Positions 7,587-15,369 are shown, numbered from the stretch's first letter. The stretch: 16,232 nt of DNA from CAZDIO01 sp964505555 (GCA_964505555.1 CAZDIO010000100.1:1-16232); one strand, 5' to 3'. Notes: generated from the letters alone by a model not told the origin. Numbers and translations are program-made.

Positions 7587-7603
7587 CCAAACATTTAGTT
7601 TTG
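7587..7603 (+). promoter_or_regulatory. Candidate operator 2 for the DtxR-family regulator
   Basis: CCAAACATTTAGTTTTG shares the pattern CCAAACAnTTnGTTTT with the first site and has CAAA and TTTG as symmetric ends. It lies about 45 bp before the chosen start codon, downstream of the possible -10 elements, a usual place for a repressor site. Confidence 0.35.
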
Positions 7604-7645
7604 TAAGTAACTTTTTTACACATCTTTTCTACCGTGGAGCAGCTT

Positions 7646-8065
7646 ATGCACATGCATATGGAAACAACCGAAGTCTGGAAGGAATTTGGTGAAAATGAGA
7701 TCACCCACAGCGCAGCGCACCACCTTCTTGCTATCTTAGAGCTTGCCGAAAAAAGAGGTTACGCAAGGGTGACTGATGTTGCCAAACATCTCAGCATCAC
7801 TACTGGGAGCGCCTCAACAAACTTAAAGAGTCTTAAACATAAAGGATTTATTAGCGAAGATGAGAATCGTTTTCTCTCCCTTTCCCCAGAAGGAAAGAAG
7901 CTCGCCGAAGCTATTCTCAAAAGACGAAATATCCTCCAGATCTTCTTTAAAGAGGTGTTAGGGGTTCATCCTGAACAAGCCGAGATCGACGCTTGTAAAA
8001 CTGAGCACCTGTTGAGCAAAGAAACAACCGACAAAATGGCTCACTTCGCAAAAAAGCATCTCTAA
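7646..8065 (+). CDS. DtxR/MntR-family metal-dependent transcription regulator
   Basis: The frame opens with GTG at 7634, but GGAG at 7635-7638 sits 7 nt before the ATG at 7646, which I take as start (139 residues, beginning MHMHMETTEV). Residues about 25-85 form a winged helix-turn-helix (RVTDVAKHLSITTGSAST as the recognition unit). Residues about 90-139 are the helical dimerisation and metal-binding domain (LQIFFKEVLGVHPEQAEID, then ACKTEHLLS). Aligned by eye to DtxR, the primary metal site reads H25 (for M10), C117, E120 and H121, while the ancillary-site His and Glu are absent (KRRNILQIF). There is no C-terminal SH3-like domain, so it has MntR size. Such proteins bind DNA with Fe(II) or Mn(II) and repress uptake genes; no transporter lies in the window. 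Confidence 0.87.
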   Translation: MHMHMETTEVWKEFGENEITHSAAHHLLAILELAEKRGYARVTDVAKHLSITTGSASTNLKSLKHKGFISEDENRFLSLSPEGKKLAEAILKRRNILQIFFKEVLGVHPEQAEIDACKTEHLLSKETTDKMAHFAKKHL

Positions 8066-8130
8066 AATTGCTGCTTTCTTCCTTGCTCTGTTTTTATAAT
8101 AGAAACAGCATGGATAGTCGTAAGCTTTTT

Positions 8131-8226
8131 TTTATTGAACACAGAGTTTCACAGAGTCCCACAGAGGTTAAGAAAAACCCAATAACTTTAACTCTGTGGA
8201 CTCTGTGAAACTCTGTGTTCAATAAA
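8131..8226. repeat. Long hairpin of tandem CACAGAGnnn units
   Basis: The left arm (8131-8170) begins TTTATTGAACACAGAG and the right arm (8188-8226) ends CTCTGTGTTCAATAAA; they pair over nearly 40 bp around an 18-bp loop. CAGAG occurs at 8142, 8152 and 8162, a 10-bp period; CTCTG in the right arm is at 8192, 8201 and 8211. The stretch lies between the convergent regulator and metallopeptidase genes and ends 3 bp beyond the stop codon of the latter, so it probably stops transcription from both sides. A weaker hairpin (CTGTTT 8088-8093, AAACAG 8103-8108) lies just after the regulator gene. Confidence 0.85.
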
Positions 8227-8229
8227 TCT

Positions 8230-9438
8230 TCACCCAATAACAATAATAACCTTCTGTCCTTCGCGCTTTGAGCGTACGTTGCCTACTGCTGTTTCAGAAA
8301 ACAAGATTCCTCCCTCTGCTTCTTCTGGCGCTTTTGAAAATCGCTTTCGGAAACCTTCTGTGATCGCCAAATAAAACTCCTCTGCATCTTTCTCTGTGTC
8401 CCATAGAAGGGCCCAAACAAGGACCGGGTGCTTCCCTGCAGCGGTGCTATACAACGCTAAGCGATCCCCTCCCCAACCAGCAGCAGCTTCGCTCGCCTTC
8501 GGCACCGGGATCCAGCCACTAAGCCAAGTCGAAATTACAAACTCACCGATACGATCTGAAAAAATCGGTGCTGGAGAGGAGATACTCACACTCTGAGGTG
8601 GAAGGTGATTTTCTACCTCCTGAAAATCTACAAGCCCTTTTGCGTACTTCTCCGGATGCAAAACCTGCTCGGTTGATACTGGAAGATTCGTAAATGCTCG
8701 ATCTACAGCACGATAACCACCACTCTTTAAAAGCGAGTGTGTAAAATTCAGTCCACTGACATAAGGAAAGATAAGAATCGCCTGGAGGGCCTGGGGCGCT
8801 GATTGCAGCGAGGAGGTAAGCATCGCCCCGGCGAGGTTTTGAGCCATAAAAGTAGAGACTGAGCTTTCTGTCGAAATTGGTTTTTGACCAGCGAGTTGCC
8901 TTGAAAAATCAAGCATTACCGCAGTAGCATCCCCTTCAATCAAGGCGGAACGCGCCATTAAGGAATCACTGAGTTCTGTTTTGGAATCAACCATCTTATC
9001 TAAATTATAATGTTGATCCTGAAGGGCATGCGTAAGCTCATGAACAGCGATCGGAAGCTGCATGATATCTGGCATCCAATTTGCCATTGCGTAATAATTC
9101 TTATCAGCATCGTAATAGCCTCCGAGCTGTGATGTATAGAGCGTAATGAGTCCCTCCAGATACTTAAAATCTAACGGCACAAGACCAAGTAATCGAAATG
9201 CCCATCCTTCATTTTCAAGTCGTTGTGGAGGGATTTTTGTGTGCAAAGTTTCTCGGAGATATTGCTCTACCTGCTCCCGGCTTTGAAGTTTACATGGAAC
9301 CGTTTGTCGAATCGACAATCCACGCAATTTGCTTGCCTTTTCAATCGCTGTTGCCGCAATCGAGCACTCACTGGCAGCAAACGTTTGTTGAAGAGGAACA
9401 AAAAGTAATATAGTGGCGATCAACCAGATCATTTTCAT
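8230..9438 (-). CDS. Secreted HExxH zinc metallopeptidase-like protein
   Basis: A 402-residue protein with a Sec signal peptide (residues 1-21, cleavage near TFA-AS). The catalytic motif is HELTHALQDQH, with H133, E134 and H137; a likely third zinc ligand is E168 in ALIEGDATAV, 31 residues later, the gluzincin arrangement. Ahead of the motif is QLGGYYDADKNYYAM (104-118), the strand pair that usually precedes HExxH in this kind of protein. The C-terminal about 120 residues form a mixed domain without recognised motifs. It should act in the periplasm or at the cell surface; the substrate is unknown. Its ATG overlaps the stop codon of the upstream lipoprotein gene (ATGA), so the two are translationally coupled. 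A long hairpin follows its stop codon. Confidence 0.8.
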   Translation of the reverse strand: MKMIWLIATILLFVPLQQTFAASECSIAATAIEKASKLRGLSIRQTVPCKLQSREQVEQYLRETLHTKIPPQRLENEGWAFRLLGLVPLDFKYLEGLITLYTSQLGGYYDADKNYYAMANWMPDIMQLPIAVHELTHALQDQHYNLDKMVDSKTELSDSLMARSALIEGDATAVMLDFSRQLAGQKPISTESSVSTFMAQNLAGAMLTSSLQSAPQALQAILIFPYVSGLNFTHSLLKSGGYRAVDRAFTNLPVSTEQVLHPEKYAKGLVDFQEVENHLPPQSVSISSPAPIFSDRIGEFVISTWLSGWIPVPKASEAAAGWGGDRLALYSTAAGKHPVLVWALLWDTEKDAEEFYLAITEGFRKRFSKAPEEAEGGILFSETAVGNVRSKREGQKVIIVIG

Positions 9439-9758
9439 TTTCGTATCGAATATTTTAATGGCCGATCACATAAGCGCTTGGTTCCATCGATCTTTGAACC
9501 ATAACTTCGAATCTGGTTTAGCAAGGTATCGAGCTCTGTTGAACTTTCACGAAGACGAATAACTGCTTGTTCTGCTTGCTCGCTCGATCGTTCTGCGCTG
9601 CGAATGGATTCCTCAGTTTGCACCACAAAGAATGTGTTTTTTGGTTTGCTTGCACATCCAACAAACAATACCCCGCCCATAATGAGAAATACCCCACTTC
9701 TAAAGAGTCGCAGGTTTCGCAGCACTCTATTTTTTCTGAAACTCACTAAGCGCCCCAT
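9435..9758 (-). CDS. Small putative lipoprotein with helical mature domain
   Basis: A 107-residue protein: a basic N-terminus (KNRVLRNLRLFRSG), a hydrophobic core (VFLIMGGVLFVG) and Cys 35 in LFVGCASK as a lipobox-like site. F rather than Leu at -3 makes lipidation probable, not certain. The about 70 residues after the Cys are one amphipathic, Glu/Ser/Arg-rich helix, possibly a coiled coil (EESIRSAERSSEQAEQAV). An alternative start is the Met nine residues before the lipobox Cys. It overlaps the metallopeptidase gene by 4 bp, suggesting a membrane-anchored partner of that enzyme. It is divergent from uvrA across 121 bp. No family is recognised. Confidence 0.65.
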   Translation of the reverse strand: MGRLVSFRKNRVLRNLRLFRSGVFLIMGGVLFVGCASKPKNTFFVVQTEESIRSAERSSEQAEQAVIRLRESSTELDTLLNQIRSYGSKIDGTKRLCDRPLKYSIRK

Positions 9759-9820
9759 CGTACTCTCCCCGTTTCTTAAGGCAAGCTCCTGAAAGATATC
9801 GCTTTTCGTCTATGCCCCAC

Positions 9821-9851
9821 TTGTCAACCACATTGCCGACTTCTCCTTATC
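9821..9851 (+). promoter_or_regulatory. Weak candidate promoter of uvrA
   Basis: TTGTCA (9821-9826) resembles a sigma-70 -35 element, and the T/A-containing CTTATC (9846-9851) is a poor -10 at 19 bp. It lies 30-60 bp before the uvrA start in the only room available. No LexA-type SOS box (CTG-N10-CAG or GAAC-N4-GTTC) was seen in the intergenic stretch. Confidence 0.25.
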
Positions 9852-9879
9852 CCAAATCCGTCCTAAACTACTAAACCGT

Positions 9880-12800
9880 ATGACAAGAAAGGATCAACTC
9901 CAACTTTTTGGTGTTCGGCAAAACAATCTTAAAGGGTTTAATCTCGCCCTCGATCACAATAAGTTTACCGTTATAACGGGCATCTCTGGCTCTGGGAAAT
10001 CTACTCTCGCCTTTGACACTATATACGCAGAAGGTCAGAGACGCTACATTGAGACATTTAGTCCTTATACCCGACAATTCCTGGAACGGCTCCCACCCCC
10101 ACAGATCGATAGTGCCGCCGGAGTGCGCCCCACTTTGGCGCTCCAACAACAAACACGTATTACAAACTCCCGCTCTACGGTTGGAACCGTCACCGAAATT
10201 AACGACTTTTTGAAAATCCTCTGGGCCGGGGCGGGAATTCTTCATTGTCCCTCCTGCCATCAAGAAGTGGCAAACGACACGACGATGAAGATCTTTAAGA
10301 AGATCCAAAAACACCTCTCTTCAAAAGTTTCTTTTTTACTCGTCGCCTTTCCAATCACGCTCCAAGGGGTTGCCTCACAAGCAAGCATCCGAAACACTCT
10401 TGAAGCAGAGGGATTCATCCGCTGCTACGAAAGAAGCACCGGTTCGGTTTTCTCTATCGAGCAATTAGAAAACACCCCTTCCTTTACCGCAGGAAAAGAG
10501 CTGTTTGTTATCGTTGACCGGATTAAAATTGATGCTGCACAAGATTTTGGCTCGCAAGTTCGTGAACGTTTCTCCTCAAGTATTCAACAGGCTTATCATT
10601 ATGGGAAAAATCAACTGCTGATCTGCTTTTGCGATCAGGAGTTTCACGCATTTAAGGAATTTACCTTCTCTCGAGATCTCTACTGCTCCCCATGTAAGCG
10701 CTCCTTTGCTTCTCCAAAACCTGCGCTCTTTAGTTTCAACAGTCCTCTCGGTGCATGTCCTGCCTGTAAAGGTTTTGGCAAAGTCTTACTCCTTGACCGC
10801 ACACGATGCGTGCCTGATCCTGAAAAAAGCATCGAGGAAGGGGCCCTTGTTTGTTGGTCAACCCCTCGCACTCGTCATGAGTTTCGAGCACTTCTTAAAT
10901 TTTGTAAAAAACATGAGATCGATACCAGCATTCCCTGGAAGCGTTTAAACAAAAAAACCGTAGACCTCATTTTTCAAGGAGATAACAAAAAAGGATATCG
11001 TGGAGTAGAACGGTGGTTTACCCGCCTGCAGCGAAAAGTTTACAAGATGCATGTTCGCGTCTTTCTTTCTCGCTATCGTGGGGAATTTCTCTGTCCCGAG
11101 TGTAATGGCGGGCGTCTTAAAAAGGAGGCGCTCTTCTATCGCATCTATGGAAAAACCCTGCCGGAGATCTGGAATGTTCCTCTGGATCGCTTACATGAAT
11201 TTTTTAAAGAACTTGTAAGGGAATTTGCCAACGATGATTACATTCTTTCAGCGACAGAAGAGATTAACAGTCGGCTTTCTTTTCTTACGGAAGTAGGACT
11301 TGAGTATCTTACGCTCGATCGCCAGAGTAAGACCCTCTCTGGTGGTGAATCTCAACGGGTAAATCTTACGGCGGTTCTTGGCTCACAACTTGTTAATACG
11401 ATGTTGGTTCTTGATGAGCCCTCAATCGGTCTTCACTCTCGAGATACAAACCGTTTAATACGCATCTTAATGGAGCTGCGGGACAAGGGAAACTCCGTTG
11501 TCGTTGTAGAACATGACAAGGAGGTCATCAAAGCTGCTGATGAAGTAATTGACCTCGGTCCTGAATCAGCCTCGCGAGGTGGAGAGATAGTTTTTCAAGG
11601 CCCGGTCAGTAAATTATTAAAATCAAAAGATTCTCTTATCGCTCGCTATCTCGTTTCTCACCATATCCCCTTAGAGACAACAAAGAGTCAAAAAACTCCT
11701 GCAGAAAACTACCTCACAATTACAGGAGCAAAAACTCATAATCTTAAAAACATCACCGTCTCTATTCCACTTCAGCAACTCACCGTGCTTAGTGGCGTCA
11801 GTGGCTCAGGAAAATCCACCCTGATTGATTGTCTTTACCAAGCCTACAATCAGATACGAGAAGGGAGCCGGAGTTCTCTCCGTGGTGATTCCTCAGAGGA
11901 ACATCTCTCCGGTATCGATCATCTTGATGATTTAATTCTCATTGATCAAAGTCCCGCTGGAAAAACCCCGCGCTCAAACGCTGCCACCTATACAAAAGCA
12001 TGGGAGATCTTTCGAGAATGCCTTTCTGAAACTCCACAAGCAAAAGCTCTGGGGCTTAGTAAATCTGCTTTTTCTTTTAACGTCGATGGTGGACGATGCC
12101 CAATCTGCAAAGGAGCGGGATCTCATCGCATTGAAATGCAGTTTCTTGCCGACGTCTTTATTGAATGTGAACAATGCTTAGGAAAACGGTTTCAACAGAA
12201 AGTTCTTGAGGTCGAACTTCAAGGAAAAAACGTCTCAGCCATTCTCGAAATGAGTCTTGATGAGACCATCTCCTTTGTGGAGCAGCTAGAAGGTGAGACA
12301 AAAAAGAAACTGCTGACGCTCCTTACTCCGCTTTTAGAATTAGGACTTGGGTATCTGCGTCTTGGCCAACCACTCAGCACTCTCTCTGGCGGAGAGGCAC
12401 AGCGACTAAAACTCTCACGGCACCTCTCTCAAGTCGAGAATTCTCATGCTCAAGGTTCTTTCTTTATTCTTGATGAACCAACCACCGGTCTTCATGCACA
12501 CGACGTACAGAAACTCCTTCAAGCTCTCCGTTGTTTGATAAGAAACGGACATACCGTTCTCTGTGTTGAGCATAACCTCGATGTGATCGCCAACGCTGAC
12601 TGGATCGTCGATCTCGGACCTGAAGGAGGCGAAAAAGGTGGTGAGGTTCTTGTTTCTGGAATCATTGAAGAACACCTCAACAACAAAGAATCTCTCAAGC
12701 GCTCCCCCACCCTCAAGCTCTTAAAGAAACAGGAAGAGGCGATCCCTGAAGCTCTCCTTTCACAAAAAGAAGAATATCATCCTCCGTCAAAGCCCTTCGT

Positions 12801-15369
12801 GCCGTATCAATTACCCCCGATCACCATTCGTGGGGCGCGCCACCACAATTTAAAAAACATCTCTCTTTCCATACCAAAAAATCAACTGATCGTGATTACC
12901 GGAGTTTCAGGATCTGGAAAATCCACACTCGCATTTGATATCCTTTTCTCTGAAGGACAGCGTCGTTACATTGATTGCCTCTCCCCTTATGCAAGGCAAT
13001 ACATCACTCAAATTCAAAAGCCCGAGTTAGAAAATATCTCCTCAATTCCTCCCACTATTGCCGTTTCGCAAAAAACCGCTCCCCCACTTGGAGTATCAAC
13101 GATCGCAACAACCACTGAGCTCTACCAATACCTCCGTCTTCTTTTTGCCAAGGTAGGAAAACAACATTGTCCAATTCATGATACCGAGATCGTCTCTTTT
13201 ACCAGCGAATCAATGACCGCAGAGATATTAAACCGTTTTGAAGGGAAGCGAATCTTCCTTTTTGCTCCAGTAGTTTCTGGCCGAAAGGGTCATTATCGCG
13301 AGCTTTTTGAACGAGCCCTTCGAGCAGAGATTACTGAAGCTCGAATTGATGGAAAAGTCCTCCCACTGACAACTGAACTGAAACTCGAAAGACACAAACT
13401 CCACTGGATTTCACTCCTTGTTGCCTCTCTTACTATTACCTCTGCAAATAAAAAGCTCCTCCAAACAGCCACTGAGCAATGTCTGGCATTGGGAGGTGGG
13501 GTCGTAGAAGTCGCCATTGGGAAAAAACAAGACAAACCATCTATCTTTAGCACGGAGCGAGTATGCCCTGTTTGCAAGGAGGGATTTCGCGAGCTCGATC
13601 CACAAGACTTCTCCTTTCGAAGTAAAAGAGGGGTGTGCACAGAGTGTGAGGGGTTTGGATACCAGCAGTCTCAACGAACTGGCGAGAAAACGATATGTTC
13701 AAGCTGTAACGGAGCGCGAATCTCTGCTCTCGGAAGACATGTGTACATCGCCGGTAAAAACATCTCGGAACTTACCGAACTCACCGCGCCGGAATTACTT
13801 TCATTCCTTAATAACCTCACCTTTGATAAACGCCTTGAACCGATCGTCAATCCGATCTTCCATGAGATCTTTTTTCGTCTCGCGGTCATTCAAAAAGTTG
13901 GGCTGGATTATCTAAAACTCAATCGTGACTCCTCCACCCTCTCTGGGGGAGAGGCGCAACGATTACGACTTTCGCGCACCTTAGGCTCACCACTAACAGG
14001 AATCTGTTACGTGCTTGATGAGCCGACGATCGGACTTCATCCTCAAGATCATCAAAAGCTTCTTGAAACACTCTATCAACTTCGCGATCAGGGAAATACG
14101 GTTGTCGTTGTGGAGCATGATGAAGAGACGATCGTTGCCGCTGATCATATTATTGATGTCGGCCCCGGGGGCGGCGCTGCTGGTGGGGAGATCGTGGCTC
14201 AAGGCAGCCTCTCTGATATTATCAACACCCCTCGTTCATTAACAGGGAGCGCTCTTTCTAAACGACTTTTTTCTAACGACAGCAAGACCCCTCGTAATCT
14301 TCGGCTTCCACTCTCTTCGTATCTGGAAATTATTGGTGCTTCTGCAAATACTCTTCAAAACGTTGATGCACGATTTCCAATTGGAAGACTCAGCGCAGTC
14401 GTTGGGGTATCTGGATCCGGAAAAAGCTCTCTCGTTCGTGAAAGTCTTATGCCGGCTCTAGACAAGGCATTAAGCCAGGGGAAAAGCGCCGCTGGCCCTT
14501 CCTGGAAGGAACTTAAAAACTGGTCGTCTTTTAAACGGTGTGTAGAAATTGATCAATCCCCAGTTGGTAAAACTTCAGCCTCGATTCCTGCGTCGTACCT
14601 AGGAGTTCTTGATGAGATTCGAAAGATCTTTGCCCTTCTCCCCGAAGCTCAAGCACGAGGATGGAAAGCATCTCATTTTTCTTTCAACACCAAAGGAGGT
14701 CGATGTGAAGCATGCTTAGGAAAAGGGGTATTAAAAGTGCCGATGAGTTTTCTTCCCGAAGCGCGAACGGTTTGTGAGGAATGTAACGGAAAGCGATATC
14801 TAGAACCTATTCTTGATGTTCAGTTTCAAGGATTCTCCATCGCCGATCTCCTTGATGCCACCTTTACTCAAGCACGAGAGTTCTTTACCCATCATCGAAA
14901 GATTCGAAGATCTCTTGATTATGTTCACCACCTAGGAATTGGCTATCTCACCTTGGGGCAGCCAACCTATACGCTCTCTGGGGGAGAGCTACAGCGGCTA
15001 AAAATTGCACGTGAATTAGGCGCTGCTGATGCTATCGATACCCTCTACATTCTTGATGAACCCACAACCGGTCTGCACATGGTAGATATTGAAAAACTCC
15101 TTGGCGTTCTTCGAGAGTTGATTGCAAAAGGAAACACCGTCATCGTCATTGAACACAACCTTGACTTTATCTCTGCTGCCGACTATTTGCTAGAACTTGG
15201 CCCGGGAGCTGGCGAGAATGGAGGAGAGATTATCTTTGCCGGACCACCAGCTTTGCTGGAGAAAAAGGACACCCCAACCGGACAGTATCTTGTGGCAAGA
15301 AAAGAACGAAGCAATCCCCAAATTTTAAATGAAACTGAAGAACAAAGGCTCAGTAATGCTGGCTCCTGA
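9880..15369 (+). CDS. uvrA: Single-chain tandem UvrA, excinuclease ABC subunit A
   Basis: UvrA scans DNA for damage as a dimer and loads UvrB in nucleotide excision repair. Usual UvrA is about 940 residues; here two copies are fused in 1829 residues, as known in Chlamydiae. Half A spans about 1-920 and half B about 975-1829, joined by a Lys/Glu/Pro-rich linker. Four ATPase modules are intact: Walker A Lys at 40, 645, 1014 and 1515; signatures LSGGESQR (486), LSGGEAQR (835, 1354) and LSGGELQR (1699); Walker B DE at 512, 865, 1380 and 1726. Zinc modules: C269/272/293/296 and C740/743/763/766 in half A, C1229/1232/1253/1256 and C1609/1612/1632/1635 in half B. Half B lacks the insertion domain (C1256 to C1273 is 17 residues, against 109 in half A) and the Q-loop Arg residues. 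The ATG has no clear ribosome binding site. The stop codon overlaps the nitroreductase start. Confidence 0.96.
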   Translation: MTRKDQLQLFGVRQNNLKGFNLALDHNKFTVITGISGSGKSTLAFDTIYAEGQRRYIETFSPYTRQFLERLPPPQIDSAAGVRPTLALQQQTRITNSRSTVGTVTEINDFLKILWAGAGILHCPSCHQEVANDTTMKIFKKIQKHLSSKVSFLLVAFPITLQGVASQASIRNTLEAEGFIRCYERSTGSVFSIEQLENTPSFTAGKELFVIVDRIKIDAAQDFGSQVRERFSSSIQQAYHYGKNQLLICFCDQEFHAFKEFTFSRDLYCSPCKRSFASPKPALFSFNSPLGACPACKGFGKVLLLDRTRCVPDPEKSIEEGALVCWSTPRTRHEFRALLKFCKKHEIDTSIPWKRLNKKTVDLIFQGDNKKGYRGVERWFTRLQRKVYKMHVRVFLSRYRGEFLCPECNGGRLKKEALFYRIYGKTLPEIWNVPLDRLHEFFKELVREFANDDYILSATEEINSRLSFLTEVGLEYLTLDRQSKTLSGGESQRVNLTAVLGSQLVNTMLVLDEPSIGLHSRDTNRLIRILMELRDKGNSVVVVEHDKEVIKAADEVIDLGPESASRGGEIVFQGPVSKLLKSKDSLIARYLVSHHIPLETTKSQKTPAENYLTITGAKTHNLKNITVSIPLQQLTVLSGVSGSGKSTLIDCLYQAYNQIREGSRSSLRGDSSEEHLSGIDHLDDLILIDQSPAGKTPRSNAATYTKAWEIFRECLSETPQAKALGLSKSAFSFNVDGGRCPICKGAGSHRIEMQFLADVFIECEQCLGKRFQQKVLEVELQGKNVSAILEMSLDETISFVEQLEGETKKKLLTLLTPLLELGLGYLRLGQPLSTLSGGEAQRLKLSRHLSQVENSHAQGSFFILDEPTTGLHAHDVQKLLQALRCLIRNGHTVLCVEHNLDVIANADWIVDLGPEGGEKGGEVLVSGIIEEHLNNKESLKRSPTLKLLKKQEEAIPEALLSQKEEYHPPSKPFVPYQLPPITIRGARHHNLKNISLSIPKNQLIVITGVSGSGKSTLAFDILFSEGQRRYIDCLSPYARQYITQIQKPELENISSIPPTIAVSQKTAPPLGVSTIATTTELYQYLRLLFAKVGKQHCPIHDTEIVSFTSESMTAEILNRFEGKRIFLFAPVVSGRKGHYRELFERALRAEITEARIDGKVLPLTTELKLERHKLHWISLLVASLTITSANKKLLQTATEQCLALGGGVVEVAIGKKQDKPSIFSTERVCPVCKEGFRELDPQDFSFRSKRGVCTECEGFGYQQSQRTGEKTICSSCNGARISALGRHVYIAGKNISELTELTAPELLSFLNNLTFDKRLEPIVNPIFHEIFFRLAVIQKVGLDYLKLNRDSSTLSGGEAQRLRLSRTLGSPLTGICYVLDEPTIGLHPQDHQKLLETLYQLRDQGNTVVVVEHDEETIVAADHIIDVGPGGGAAGGEIVAQGSLSDIINTPRSLTGSALSKRLFSNDSKTPRNLRLPLSSYLEIIGASANTLQNVDARFPIGRLSAVVGVSGSGKSSLVRESLMPALDKALSQGKSAAGPSWKELKNWSSFKRCVEIDQSPVGKTSASIPASYLGVLDEIRKIFALLPEAQARGWKASHFSFNTKGGRCEACLGKGVLKVPMSFLPEARTVCEECNGKRYLEPILDVQFQGFSIADLLDATFTQAREFFTHHRKIRRSLDYVHHLGIGYLTLGQPTYTLSGGELQRLKIARELGAADAIDTLYILDEPTTGLHMVDIEKLLGVLRELIAKGNTVIVIEHNLDFISAADYLLELGPGAGENGGEIIFAGPPALLEKKDTPTGQYLVARKERSNPQILNETEEQRLSNAGS

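Larger units (their letters stand above)
7354..7645. promoter_or_regulatory. Divergent promoter region upstream of the DtxR-family gene
   Basis: This roughly 290-bp AT-rich region lies between the minus-strand coiled-coil gene and the metalloregulator. It holds the two AAAC-to-GTTT sites listed separately and, between them, a third CCAAAC (7567-7572) followed by TATGCT (7573-7578) and TATGGT (7578-7583) as possible -10 elements. No good -35 element lies at 16-18 bp from either. No reading frame here is convincing. Confidence 0.45.

Noticed and set aside
7423..7704. Minus-strand 93-codon frame over the metalloregulator promoter
   Set aside because: It overlaps the start of the DtxR-family gene and the candidate operators, and is Cys-rich without any recognisable pattern.
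8131..8226. CRISPR-like or tandem-repeat array
   Set aside because: The 10-bp units form the two arms of one hairpin; there are no spacers of constant length and no further copies in line.
9759..9879. Possible LexA/SOS box upstream of uvrA
   Set aside because: I searched by eye for CTG-N10-CAG and GAAC-N4-GTTC patterns and found none.
13293..13915. Several antisense and shifted frames above 100 codons within uvrA
   Set aside because: They are shadows of the continuous 1829-codon UvrA frame, whose motifs are all in register.
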